Shown piece after piece: positions 23,923 through 36,781 of a stretch of DNA of 64,000 bases. The stretch spans positions 64,986,108 to 65,050,107 of the forward strand of contig OZ023273.1 in the NCBI GenBank assembly GCA_964007475.1. Reading direction: 5' to 3'. The stretch's first letter is position 1. Every line of letters begins with the position of its first letter. Both the position numbers and the translations under genes were made by a program. The DNA is from Hybos culiciformis. Its lineage: Eukaryota; Arthropoda; Insecta; Diptera; Hybotidae. Under the pieces are notes generated by a model that saw nothing but the letters and a program-made list of their open reading frames with translations, did not search any database and was not told the origin of the DNA.

Positions 23923-24367
23923 GAGTCTGTTCACTTATTAGCGATTATTGAAAATTCCAGGTTTTTTAATTTGTGAACGACACGATTTTACTGCTGTTAT
24001 TTAAAAAAATGAAATAATTTTGTCCTAAAACTGTTCACAAATTCAATTTTACTTTTTTAAATTCTGCAAAGGGAAATTTTAAATTTCCCACAACAAACCA
24101 AATTTGTAGGTCTACTTTTAAGTGAATTCAAAAACTAAAATTGTATAGAAAAGAAAAAAGCGGCAAAAATGGGTAAGAAAATTCGGTCGGTCACGAATTA
24201 TTTTAAGTTTTTGATTTCAGTCAGCCAAATACAATTTTATAAGTAGTTGATTTTAGCAGATTATACAGAATGCAGAAAATTACGTCCTCAATTTAGAAAT
24301 TGTGACATTTGTTTTACAGAAATGGGAGATTTCTTTTTTTTCAATCGTTTAATAAGTGAACAGACTC
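23923..24367 (+). mobile_element. MITE copy A (gagtctgttcactta family)
   Basis: Ends GAGTCTGTTCACTTATTA and AATAAGTGAACAGACTC are inverted repeats; TTAA lies on both sides. Internal landmarks 'aaagggaaattttaaatttccca' and 'cgtgtcgttcaca'-like sequence are shared with copy B in reverse orientation. Confidence 0.8.
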
Positions 24368-24671
24368 TTAATTAATGTGTTCGGTTTGATTATTTTTGTT
24401 CTTGAAAATTGCATTTATATAAATATAAAAATATAATACACCGGTCGTGGTATGATTACAAAAAATTTAGTTCGTTTAATCTTTAACCGGCGTTGGTAAA
24501 AAATAGAATTTTAATTAAGTAATTGAGCATAAGATCAGCCAAAAATGATTTGATCATTCGAAATTGTTTATCTTAGTAATAATAATAATATATGTACATA
24601 CTTTACTTTATAATAATAAACTTAAAGCTCATATTAAATGAATACTTACCGTCCCACATTTATTAAATATA

Positions 24672-25421
24672 GAGTGCGTTCCATAAGTCACGATTTTACC
24701 TAAAACTAGAATCGGTATTCTACTTTTGAGACTTTTGAACGATGCGATTTGACAGCTAAAATTCTATATCCAGAATAATTTCTCCAAAAAATCGTTCCGA
24801 AACTCAATTTTATTTTTAATAAATCTGTAAAGGGAAATTTTTGAAATTTCCCATAACAAATCGTTTTCTAGGACAACTTTTAAGTGGTCTTAAACTCAGA
24901 ATCCATTACATATCTACTAATCATTAGCAATTAGGTATGTTTCTTTTTTCCGAATTCATTATTGTTAATATTATTTGAAATTAACTTTTATAGTAATTAG
25001 AATTCTTAAATTTGTTTAAAACATTATTTTACAAGAAAGTTTTATTTATTTTATTTTTAACCATATACTTTATATTTTATGTAGTTTTTTTTTATATTGA
25101 CATAATACTAAAGTCGGCTACAGTTTGCTACAGTCGGCTAAACAAATTAACTTGATTTTTGTATTCATTTCATTATTATCAAACATTTCTTTTTCATTTT
25201 CATTTTGAAATAATATTGATTTCTGGAACTTTGTTAAAAATTTAAAAAATGAAATATGACGCATTAAAAGATATGCCCTTATAAAATTAATGAAGTATAT
25301 GATCTTAGCAGATTCAACCAAATTAAATGTCAAATCGGTTTTTTTTTCTACGACAGGGCTTTTTTGGCTTGCAGAAAAGGGAGATTCTACGTACAAGACG
25401 AAAATATTATGGAACGCACTC
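24672..25421 (+). mobile_element. MITE C (gagtgcgttccataa), related to copies A and B
   Basis: Inverted ends GAGTGCGTTCCATAA and TTATGGAACGCACTC bound 750 bp between copies A and B. It shares the internal 'gtaaagggaaattttt..aaatttcccataacaaa' and 'acttttaagtg' landmarks with A and B, so it is a diverged relative. The 103-codon minus-strand frame (25118-25429) lies almost wholly inside it and is unrecognised. Confidence 0.7.
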
Positions 25422-25463
25422 ATACTCAAATTATTATTCTTGTTTTTGCTAATAATACATAAT

Positions 25464-25925
25464 GAGTCTGTTCACTTATTAAACGATTGAAAAAAAAGAA
25501 ATCTTCCTTTTCTGTAAAACAAATGTATCAATTTCTAAATTGAGGACGTAATTTTCTGCATTCTGTATAATCTGCTAGAATCAACTACTTATAAAATAAT
25601 ATTTGGCCGACTGAAATCAAAAACTTATAATAATACGTGACCGACCGAATTTTCTTACCTATTTTTCCGCGTTTTTCTTTTCTATACAATTTTAGTTTTT
25701 GAATTCACTTAAAAGTAGACCTACAAATTTAGTTTGTTATGGGAAATTTAAAATTTCCCTTTGCAGAATTTGAAAAAGTAAAATTGAATTTGTGAACGGC
25801 TTTAGACAAAATTAATAATTTTTTTAAATAACAGCAGTAAAATCGTGTCGTTCACAAATTAAAAAACCTGGAATATTAAATCCGATTTAAATTTTTTCAA
25901 TAATCGCTAATAAGTGAACAGACTC
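25464..25925 (-). mobile_element. MITE copy B, inverted relative to copy A
   Basis: Ends GAGTCTGTTCACTTATTAAA and TAATAAGTGAACAGACTC-like sequence, flanked by ATAAT on both sides. The whole sequence aligns to copy A as its reverse complement. Confidence 0.8.
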
Positions 25926-28900
25926 ATAATATAATAAACTGTTACATAAGTATGTACTTCACAATAAAAAAATTTTTTTTTCTCATTTTCCCTGTTAATT
26001 AGTTTTTCTTAATATTTTGCACCCTAAAATCATACTTTTAAATTTATACATTTTCTTTGACCGTTTCAAAAAAAAACAAAAAATTAATTTAAATTAAAAC
26101 TACAACTTATTTATTTCATCTTTTTAATTATTGAAGAAGCCTTTTTTTTTATGACAAGCATGTCCATTAGTGTAATTTTAATCTCATATTTAATGTTAGA
26201 AAAAAGTACTACTTTTACACAATAATTTTTTTTTAAACCATCGAAATAATTTTTCATAATTTTGCAAAAAAAAAAAAAAAAAACGAAGATTATATTGTAT
26301 ACTTAGAAATGGAACACCACTTTTATCCTCCTGCACCAATTACAATTCTTAATAGCTTTCAATCTATTAAAAATAAAATTTATAGAATGAAGAAGTATTG
26401 TTCTGCTACATTTTGATTTTGATAATAAAATAATAATCTTATTATTTTTTCGGAAAGCGAAATAAGTTTCGAATTTGTAACGTTTATATTTTTTAATAAT
26501 GAAAGAACGTTTGGTAAATATTTTTAAATTTTTCATTTTTGAAAAATTTGTAAATTTGAAGTATAAATTTAAAAATTAGATATTTCGTTGGTTGAGAATT
26601 TTTCCAAATTTCGGATAAAATTATTGTAATTTTCATTATTAAGTACATTGAGTACTTTGATTGTACGTAATATTATTGAAAATTTTAATATACCTTTGAG
26701 ATAATTTTAATTCATGTACAATATACTATGTGCATATAGTTTTTTTAATCGAAAATTTATTAATTATTTTTGTTTAATGAATTGATACAATTAATTTTAA
26801 AACCATAAATGAGGGTATGTATCTAAAAATAACACCGTATCAAACTCAAATCACCTACCAAATTATATTTTATGTATAGACCTAAGTATTTATATCTAAG
26901 TACTTCTATGAACAATCAAATCGTATCAAATTCTAAAAGTGAATGATTATGAAAAGTTCCATATTTGTTCGATTTTAATAAAAATAAATTAATTTTAGTT
27001 TAGTTTCCACAAAAACGAAAACGTAGATTTTTAAATATTTCAAATTAAGTTCGCTTTATTTCTGTAACAAACGATCAAAACTACATATATATTTGAATTA
27101 ATTAAAAAATTATTAAAGAATAATTAAAAATAAGAAAAGATCATTATTAGTTTTACTCACTAAAAAAATTATTTAATTTTTGAATTTAAATTTGGAAAAA
27201 TCCAAACTCTTGTTTAAGCAACATAGGAAAGTAATCAGTTATTTTTAGGAGGGTTTACTATTTTAGATTCTCTTTTTACTTGTCGGGTAATGACTGAAGA
27301 CTTTTGTAGTATAAATAAGTCGTTTGAATGATGTACTCGCTTAGTCAAAAATTAGAGTTTATAAACTCAACGAAACTCAAGCAAATCAATTCCGCGTAAA
27401 AAAATTAAATCATATCAAATAATATGTATATGAAAGTTGATAATCTCAATGAGATTCAAAGCCGCCGCCATAAAAGTTAAAACCATTTTATTTTTTTATG
27501 AATTTGCTAAAATATCCGATATTATCTCAATTAGTCAAAGATAAATAATTTTTTTTGTTTAAACATTATAAGATTCCTTCTTTTATTAATTCATTAAAAA
27601 GAAAAAAGAATCTATTGTACTGTTTATGTGCATTTTGTGGTAAGCTCAGATGCCATTTCTATATTTAAATTCTTCAAAGAGTTTTTCATATAATAATAAA
27701 AAAATAAAAAAAGAAAATGCAAAATCGCAAACACTCAAGTGATTCATGTATTTTAGAAGAAATTTCCCTTTGATGATGATCTTAATGATTTTTGAAATTA
27801 CAATAGAAAATTTCAAAAGATATATATTTTTTTTTTCTATAAATTAAAAAATGATTTTTTTTTTCTCAAAAAGACTTGCGCTCTGTTTCATTAAAACATC
27901 ATATTAAAAATATGTGAAAACCCATTATCAAAATATATAAATTTATGTACGACATTTAATGTTGATTCGATTTAACTGCCTGTTTTTCAGAGGTCCTTTG
28001 ATATTATACAGTATTTTTTTTTTGTAGAATATTTTTAATCAAGTCCTGTAAATTGCGAGATTTGAGAAATTGATATTCACACTATTCACTATTCATTGTT
28101 TCTAAGTAATTTCAATAATCTTAAGTAGTGAAATTTTCGAAATTCAAAATTAAATGAAATAAGCCAAAATACCTAAATGATGTCACATAAACATGCTTAG
28201 ATGTAACTATTTCAACAATTAATCGCTTTAAATCCTGCTTTCAACTTTAGGTTAATGTAAAATTTTTTTAGTTTTTATAGAGCATTGAACTTTAAAACAT
28301 TTGAAAATATAATAACACTTAACATCTAAAGCGTAAAAAGTTTTCGAATTACAAAATTTTTCTATAGTTTTATTTGAAGATAGAATCAGTAAAGATAGAG
28401 TATCTCGAAAGTCGAATATTCTTATATTTTGAATATTCTTTTATATAAATTTTATAATTTTTTTTACCAATAATATGAAATTCGATTACCTAGTAAATAT
28501 TTATTTGAAAGAAAGGATAAAAGAATTTTCTTCTTTCAGCCCTCTACTATGTGTGTGTATTATTATACATTTCGTACAACTTTTTTTTTCAAAATTTGTT
28601 TTGCGCAAAACCCCTTTTTGCAATACCATTTTTTTTTTTGTAAGAAACCCTCCAGAATTATAATAATCTAATACCTTCAATGATTTTATATAACTTGGGA
28701 ATTTGTTTTTCTTTATATATGTAGAAAAGGAAAGCGTACAAAAATTATATTGAATATTTATTCCAGACAGGGTCTCATTATTAAAATTGCCGCCTATTAT
28801 TTATTATTATGTTTTAAAAAAAATCCTTTTAAGATCAAAATTTGCTTAGATCTGTATTTGATGTCTACAAAAGTTATAAGAACTACAACTACGCAGCAAT

Positions 28901-30395
28901 ATGAAAGAAAAGAGGTCAAAGTGTTGGATTCATTTAAAATTCTGTGATAATTCATGGAATATGAATTAAATTAATTTACATTATTTTGATTAGGTATTTT
29001 ATTATAGAAAAAACTTTTTAAGTTTTATCTCGCCCTTGATTAAGTGGGTTTTCTTCTTTTTTTTCTTATAATAAATAAAGTATTAATCACATCGAAATAT
29101 GCTTGTCTTAATTGTTATATAATAGTTTTATAATACCACATACCTGTTAAATAGACCAGGTAATTTTGGACATAGAACATGCTCTAATTCAATGCACCTA
29201 ATCCAAAAACATTTGAAATTATCCAATATTCGTCTGGCGAGTATATATGAAAAAGTATAGTTCTGAATAAAACGCATTTAAAGTTTTCGAGAAAATAAAA
29301 ATTAGTATGAAGTTTCATATAAAATTAAAATGCAACATTTTCTTATTTATCACATTAAACATGATAAGTTCAAGATTTTCAAAAATGGATAGAAGTTGTA
29401 CTTATACAGTGGACTAGGTGCTATATAATTGAATAACAGTGTATAACTATCATATCCTATTATTATATTAAGCAGACGATGTCCTTAGTACTAACACAAG
29501 AAATTCTAACCTTTTTTACTTCCTTATCCAATCTCAACTCGCATCCAATATTTGAAATATATTTTTATACACTTAATAAATAATTTAGTGAACTAAGTTA
29601 AATATAAAAATAGAAATTAAGTTAAGTGCAATAACCTAGTATCACAAAAATTTTATAAAATAATACAATTTCAAATTTTATAATATATAAATATATAACA
29701 GCCATTATGGTATTGATACCTTGACTTTTGTTTAACCTAAATAAGACATTTATTCAATTATTATAGAAAACAAATATACTTATATAGTTTTTTTAATATT
29801 TTAAATTTTCCCGATTTTTTGAATTAAATCTAATTCATTTCTGTCGAAGAAAAATGTTTTTTTTTATTATTATTGAAATTATTTGGTGTATTCAAAAAAG
29901 TTAAGCATTTAATGAATTTAAAAAAACCAAGTTCATCAAAAAAAAAGAAAAATTACAAAAATTTTTAAATCGCAATTATTTTTCATTTAGTTTATTTTCC
30001 CAAAAATTGTATTATTATTAAAAACAAGGACTCCATATTTATTGCCAACCCTTAAAATTTTATTCTCTATTTTATGTGGTTTATTTTTTCCACAAAATTA
30101 TATGAATTTCCATGGTGATTTTTATGCAATAACTTTGTATATAAGGGAAAATCAAAGCACTATCACAATATAATCGTCATCGTGTTTTTTTTTTTATATA
30201 TACATATCTACATACATATATTTATGATATTTCGCATAGAAAATAAATTTTCATGTTGATAAAGATAACATCTTCTTTTGCTCATTGAAGATTCAGATCT
30301 TTTGCTGTAAAGAACATTTCGCATTTTATTCGCCATTTTAACGATACAAAAAAAAAAAATAAAAAAAATTTTATTTAGTTGTTATTTAGATTTTT
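25926..30395. other. Long gene-free stretch
   Basis: About 4.5 kb of A+T-rich sequence. Short frames (26303-26536, 28475-28663, 28750-28947) lack domains, codon structure or splice context. No element or RNA gene was recognised. Confidence 0.45.
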
Positions 30396-30399
30396 TTTT

Positions 30400-30835
30400 T
30401 TTGTACCTTCATATTAAAACATCCTTGCTTTCAAAAGTCACCATTTAATGACGGTACTTCTGTGTGACAACATTATATATATAATACCGACAAACATTAC
30501 GCGCGCGTGTTCATTTTATTAATTCTGGTGACAAATTGTTGCTTCTTAAAAAAAAATAAAAAAAAATAAAAAAAAATCAAAAGAAAAATATAAAAAGTAT
30601 ATAAAAAAAAAATCTTGTTGGTGGTATTATTACCTTTTAATTTTGTGTTTAATTTACCTTATGTAATAAGGATAAAAGAAATAAGTAGAAGGAAAATAAA
30701 AAAACTATATATTTTAATACGAGAAAAAAAAGGAAGGGAATTAGTTGTCAACAGGATATAAAAAGTCAAACACTTAAAAAAAAAAAAATACGTTTTTAAA
30801 AAATAATTCTCTCATCGTCTCAGGTGAATCAGGTG
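30400..30835 (+). promoter_or_regulatory. Putative second upstream promoter/leader
   Basis: A locally CpG-bearing stretch ('acattacgcgcgcgtgttc' near 30495) is followed by an A-rich leader-like tract much like that at 8.0-8.7 kb, ending 'cgtctcag' with possible donors GTGAAT (30824) and GTGTGT. Axin is the next + strand gene. This resembles an alternative first exon but rests on composition only. Confidence 0.2.
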
Positions 30836-33800
30836 TGTACTTAAAATAAAAATTGTATGAATGAAAAGCATAATATTATTTTATTAATTCAAGAAATTCA
30901 AGTGGTTTGTTAAATAGCAATTATATGAAATATATACATTTATATAAAATTATAAAATGTTTTTTTTTTTTATTTCTTTAATTTAAATCCGTTCCATTGA
31001 TTGATTTATTTTTTATCTGTAAATGTAATGCAGATAAATTAGTTTTTTATTTTTTGTAAATTTTCATTTATTTATTTTCAGTCTCTACTAAATAGTGAAT
31101 TTAAACGAGGGTTTAAATTAATTTTTCTAAAAATTCGTATATAAATGTTCGATGTTCGTACACAAATACCGAATATGTATTTATATATTATGTACAAAGT
31201 TCGTGTTGACTGCACAAATATTCGGTATTGTGTTCACTGTATATTCGGAACTGAATATTCGGAAGGAATACGAATAATTTACACATGTAGGTATACCAGG
31301 CACAGTTAATACGCAAAAAGTGTTAAAAATCAAAACGTTTAGATTTTCCATATTTATTATTTTGCTTAAAACTTTTATACATTTATCATCATGGAATTGA
31401 AGAAGATTGCGCAAAAGATCAATAATATTTTAGTCAAATAAGTTCTATAATTATTAAAAATTTTAGACAAATCAAATAAGTCAAATCACTCAAATCTATT
31501 GTAAAATTGTAAAAGGACAATCAACTAAATATTAATATGCTTACTATTAATTTATTATTTTGTTTTGCACTTGATACAATTAATACATTACCTACCATTT
31601 TTATTTTAATCATATGAAAACAAATTTAAAACAATAAATCATTATTATTTTGAAAAATAATAAGATAGTTCTTAAATCCACTTCAATCGCTTTGCCAAAT
31701 GGCTTCATGAGTTTTTGTATAAGTGTCATTGCATTGGTGCATATAACTTCAAGTTCCAAACACTCCAATCAATAGCTATATATAAATAAATAATTTGTTC
31801 AATTCATATTTTATTCAATTTGAGCCAATTTGAGACAAACAACTGAAAATTTAAAAAAATCCGGCTGTTCTTTGTTCTCTACCAAATCAAAATATCACTT
31901 TAGTCGGGATTCTATTAACTGTACAATAAAAGTAAAACCAAGGCCAATTTTTCGGAGTGAGGGCTCTTAATAAAATTTGTGTCAGTTCATCTAAATTTTT
32001 ATCAGAAATAAATATTTTTTAACTTTAAAAAGTAGGTACTTAGTCAAAGTCAATTATGAATATTATTGTTTACTGTAATAGTTCTCAATAGTTTTCTTTT
32101 TTTTTTCTTTTATTTTTTCAATTTTCCCGCATAAATTAATGTATATTTGAAGGATTACAAAAACTATATAATCAACAGGTTATTTCATTTGTGTACTCTT
32201 AACTTTTTTTTTAATTGTAAAACTTTTTTTTTATATCCATTTTCCATTCAAGCCTTTTATGCCTTTAGAAAAAGCTTTTACTTTTACTTCATTTACAATT
32301 GGTTTTCATTTTTTTTTTTTTTTTTTTTTCAAACTATTTACATTCATAATTTGTATTTACTTTTAAAAGGGCTTGGTTTTTTTTTATGCTCATCAAAGTA
32401 GCATAAACAAAACATAGAAAATATAAAATAAATAAATACATTTATTAATAGTTGTTTTATTTTTCAATAGGGAATCTCATATATAAAGATTTTATTGCCA
32501 TATGTTGCTCAATATTTTTCTTTAATAATTTCCATGATAATAAGCAGTTCTAAAAAAAATTGAAATGCCTTAATATCACAAAATATATGTCAAGACGTAA
32601 TTATATCTTAATTATAGAAAGAAAACAATTTTGCCTTTTATTAAAGTCCTTATTCAACTTTAATAATAACATTACCTGGACGAGAAGTTAAATTAAAAGC
32701 TAATATATGGTTCATATTTTCCTTCTTTGTTACTTCGTTCCAACTTGTGAAGATGAGTAACCAAAACTGTGAAAGTATGTATAACTCGATTAACTGCCAT
32801 AATATATTCAGTAAAATAAAATACTCTTTAGTTTTCTCATTAGATTGAAAAAAAAAATCCCATAATAATTCAGATAACGCCCTGTTATAAAAAAAAGGTT
32901 AAAAAAAAAACAGATCTAGATACTTAGCGAAATATAATTATAAAAAGTTTTCACTAAAATTAAAGAAAAAATTAGTGTTAAAAGTTTCTTTCGAGTTATT
33001 TTTCTGTAATGTGATAAAAATTGGTTTAATGAGATTATATTAAGCATGATACATGAATCGGCCGACTCAAAATTTTTTTCATTTGTAATGTTATTGACAC
33101 AGTTTTTAAACAAGTCTTTGAACAATCATTTTTTATATTTTAAGGGAGTGGCTACAAGTTGATAGGCAAATTGAGTGGTGTGTAGTAACGATGAAAAACT
33201 TTTGGATCAACATGCTACCTACATCATTTTAATTTTGTTTTTTTCCCCAAATCAGGACATTTTAAAACTTTTTACTTTTCTTTTTTTTTTTAATTAAAAA
33301 TTCTTGTTGTAGTAGGTATGAAATAAACAGTTAAGCAATGTTTGGTTGGTTTAGTTTAGTATCCTTATTTTTGGCATTTTGGATTTTAGGTCTTTTTTGT
33401 TATGAGAAATGGGATAATAAAACGAAAATTTTTCATTAATTTAGTAATAAATACTTATATTTCGTTCTTCAAGGTTAGGTAGAGTTCTCATCTTACTTCA
33501 TTGTATGCTGTACGCGTGCTTTTTGCAACCAGTTCAAACATTTTCCATAACGTACGCTTTTTCGTTTGCTCTTGAAAATTCTTGCTCCATATCCAAAATT
33601 TGATTCAAATTTTTACACTGTTCCACTATCTTAAATTTCTAATAAAATATCGAAATCCAAATGTCACATTAAGTTCATTCAAATTTGTAAGCTGTGTGCC
33701 GCTGTGCTTGAGTGAAATACCAATTAATAAAAAAGTGCTTAAACAAATCTCGAAAAAATTTTAAGCACGGGTTTGAAAATTTTAAAATTAATTTATTCCA

Positions 33801-33901
33801 ACTTTAGAAAATAAATTCTTATGAAATTTTGATTTTTTCAGATTGAGCCCACTCGTCAAATTTCATACATATAATAATTTATAAAATTATGTACGTATTA
33901 T
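30836..33901. other. Gene-free stretch
   Basis: Frames at 31181-31414, 32147-32401, 32916-33125 and 33582-33764 show no recognisable domain. A poly-T tract lies at 32310-32329. Nothing else was recognised. Confidence 0.4.
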
Positions 33902-34119
33902 CATAGATTAAGAATATACATAGATTGTTAGCTTCATACAACATTATTTTTGGTATTTTTATGTGAATGTGTTAGTAAAACAAAATAAAATACGTGATAA
34001 TTATCAATATATGAAAAGAATTTTATTTAGTTTTACTAACACCTTCACATAAAAATACCAAAAAAAGACTGAAAAAATGTTGTATGAAGCTATAAATCTT
34101 CCTGTATTCTTAATCTATG
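33902..34119. mobile_element. 218-bp MITE (catagattaag family)
   Basis: Ends CATAGATTAAGAATA and TATTCTTAATCTATG-type inverted repeats, with a second internal inverted pair ('ttggtatttttatgtgaa' / 'ttcacataaaaataccaa'). A perfect 7-bp duplication GTATTAT flanks it (33895-33901, 34120-34126). Same family as 3288-3340. Confidence 0.8.
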
Positions 34120-34126
34120 GTATTAT

Positions 34127-35446
34127 ATACCTACATAAAATAATAATATTGTTACTTGCATTTATTTTTTGTTTAATTTTTTTTTTTTAACGATTTAGGA
34201 GAGACAAATTTTTCAATATAGATTATACACGTGATTATAGCCGAGCCTCAAAATATTAGCAGGATCATATTTGAATAAACATTTAACCTAGAATTGCTAG
34301 AATCAAGCTGCAGGAATAAATGAAAACTGTATGAATAAAGGCAAAACTTAAGTTTCGTTATTACCTAAGTAGATTTGGGATATATTACAGGTGTGGCAAA
34401 ATCACAAAATCGGAAGCCGACTCTACATCGTAGTCCTAGTATTCGATGAAAACTAAATACTTGTTATATTTCTCATTGTAGAGCACTAAATTAAGTATTT
34501 AGCTTCTTTTTTTTTTCGTTTTTCGTTTTTTAACAAAGAGAAAATTTCATGAAAATATAATTATTTTGAATGGAATGAGATACAATTTTATGTAAAATCT
34601 TTTTCATTTAAATATGCATAAACGAATTGAGAAGAGATTTTTACGAAAAAAAAAAAATTAAATAAAGATAAATAAAAACTTCTTAATTTATCATCAAACA
34701 GATAGCCTTAAAGGAAAGAAAAAAAAAAATAAAGTCTAGTATAGTGAAATGAAAAGGATAAGATAAAATTAAAATGTAATTTTTATATCTTTTTTTTTTC
34801 TTTCATTTTTTTTTTTTTGTCTACAACAACTGTGTTATTTTGAAAAGCTGCTTAGGGGGTAGTTTCTTCCTTGCTTTTTTTTTGTTATTTTTTTATTCCT
34901 ATTTTTTGTGAATTTCAAAAACAAAAGAAAATTGCGAACAGAAAAAAAAAAATAAAATTGACAAAATAAATAAAAATCTTACAAAGAACTTTTTTTGTCC
35001 TTTTTCCTTTTGTATTTTTCATATCCATAACAATGCTTTTAAATTGTGTTAATGTATTTGTTGTACTTGCTAAAAAAAAATAATAAAAAAAAAATTTATG
35101 TTGTTGGAAAATTTGTTTTTTTTTTTTTTTTTTTTTTTTGTGTAAACATTGGTCGATTGAATCGACCAATCAAAAATAATTTCAAAATGGCCGTATTTCA
35201 GTTCAAAAGGATATACGAATGATTCTCCCTATACAAAAACAAAAATTAAAAAGATTTATCAAAGAGATACAAAATTGTTGTACAATAGGTAATATTGATA
35301 ATTAGATAAATATATCTGAAATATAAACCGGAACATTTCATATTTATGATTTAATTAAGTATTTAAGGATGCTATCATATTATGTTAACTTAAAAATATA
35401 ATTATAGTCCGTTTTCCATAAAAAATGAAAAAAAGGGAAATACAGA
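34127..35446. other. Gene-free stretch with long homopolymers
   Basis: Several poly-T/poly-A tracts, including 35117-35139. The 84-codon minus-strand frame at 34915-35169 translates those tracts and is not a gene. Confidence 0.5.
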
Positions 35447-35794
35447 TCATTTTCGTATGGGACTTAAGTAAAACTTTTCTTGCAAACTGTCATTATGACC
35501 AAAATTCTCTGTTTGTTCAACCGAGGCAGAGTCGTTAATGTCAGCAGCATAATATTTATGTATAGTTCCTGACAGTAAACTACCACAGTGGCTTCCCTCT
35601 TCTATCGATCTTGGGATCACTTGTCGCGTTTGAGCCGTTCCAAAAATTCTATCAATAATGCCATTTGAATTGGACGTTGATAATTTTAGAATTTTCAGTA
35701 TTGTCGCAGCAATAGAAAAGTTGTATATCAAAAATCCAAATAAAAGTCCAAGAAACAGGAGTGGAATTATGTAACTTTGTCGTCTTTGTGACAA
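35447..35794 (-). CDS. Hypothetical 115-aa protein with one N-terminal membrane segment
   Basis: An uninterrupted frame from ATG 35794 to TAA at 35447. The predicted protein has a short basic N-terminus (MSQRRQSYII), a hydrophobic span at about residues 10-34 (IPLLFLGLLFGFLIYNF and following), then a polar part with two Cys-free stretches and one Cys at about residue 70 (EGSHCGSLLSG), suggesting a type II membrane protein or signal anchor. Base composition is less A+T-rich than its surroundings, which favours real or recently real coding sequence. The first 12 or so codons lie inside the terminal repeat of the transposon starting at about 35757. I do not recognise the family; it could be an exon of an unseen gene or a relic. 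Confidence 0.3.
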   Translation of the reverse strand: MSQRRQSYIIPLLFLGLLFGFLIYNFSIAATILKILKLSTSNSNGIIDRIFGTAQTRQVIPRSIEEGSHCGSLLSGTIHKYYAADINDSASVEQTENFGHNDSLQEKFYLSPIRK

Positions 35795-36715
35795 TCGACA
35801 ATTTCAAACACGATCAATTTCTATGGACAGTGAAAATCATGATTCATGTATCTAATCATCATCGTCATTTTGAAATAAAAAGGTAGTAAAACTAAATAAA
35901 AATCTTGAAAGGATAACTAATTTATAAAGTAAACCTTGATTTATACAATATTTGTAAAATTTGTAGAGAAAAAGAGAAGAATTATGTACTAACTTCTTTT
36001 CTAAAATTTTGTAGTCAATTGTCGAGAAAAAAAAAATTGCTTCCTATAACTTAAATTATCGTGAATTGTCTATCAAAATTAAACGACAGCTATTTTCGTC
36101 TTTAGTTATATAGTAAATGTACATCGATTTGGCTGAAATTTGGAGAGGAGGTAGATGCGATGACTAAACTTCGAAATTCAAGAGGATTTTTTCACGAAAC
36201 CCCGCGTTTCGGAAATATGACCCACCAAACCTTTCATATGTTTCATATACAGGAATTTTTTTTTCTCCTATTTGCCCTATTTTTGGAGAGGAGGTAGAGA
36301 TGGAGCCCCGGATGTCAAATCCAAGACTATTTTTTTTTCGGAACAATCTTAATAGGTATGTAAGAAAACTTTTGGGGCTATATATCCGGAACGGAGGGTT
36401 TTCTGAAAAAATCCTCTTGGACTTGGGGGTTTGATCACCGCCTCTACCTCCCCACCAAGTTTCAGCGAAATCCAAGCTGAGCACTCATCTGCACTAACCA
36501 AATTTTTTTACGTGAAGCAAAAAAGTCGACATGGTCGCTTTTATGATCTCGAGTTCGACAAATATATAAAAAAATTTTAATTAATTTCTCAATAAAATTA
36601 TGAGAAATGAAATATCCAGGTCTTAAAATTACATGAAGCAAAAAGTCGACAATTGTTAAATTTTGTGACAATTGTCAATTGTCGACCGGTGACAATTGTT
36701 ATATTTGATTGCATC
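35757..36715. mobile_element. Repeat element X0 (gtggaattatgtaac ends)
   Basis: The left end 'agtggaattatgtaactttg' and following 'gtgacaatcgacaatttcaa' recur at 36783. The right part ('acatgaagcaaaaagtcgac', 'gtcgaccggtgacaattgtt') recurs at 38335-38405. Its right terminus 'gattgcatcccag' is an imperfect inverted match to the left end. It is interrupted by another inverted-repeat element at 36128-36480. Confidence 0.55.
36128..36480. mobile_element. Inverted-repeat element nested in X0
   Basis: 'gatttggctgaaatttggag' with 'aggaggtag' on the left is the approximate reverse complement of 'cctctacctccccaccaagt' and 'ttcagcgaaatccaagc' on the right; 'ttcaagaggattttttcac' pairs with 'ctgaaaaaatcctcttgga'. 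The minus-strand frame 36164-36484 is read through these repeats and is not a gene. Confidence 0.55.
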
Positions 36716-36781
36716 CCAGTTGAGAACTATAATTTTTTTTATAGAAGTACTTTTTATATTTTCCTGTTTTTAACTCAAATA

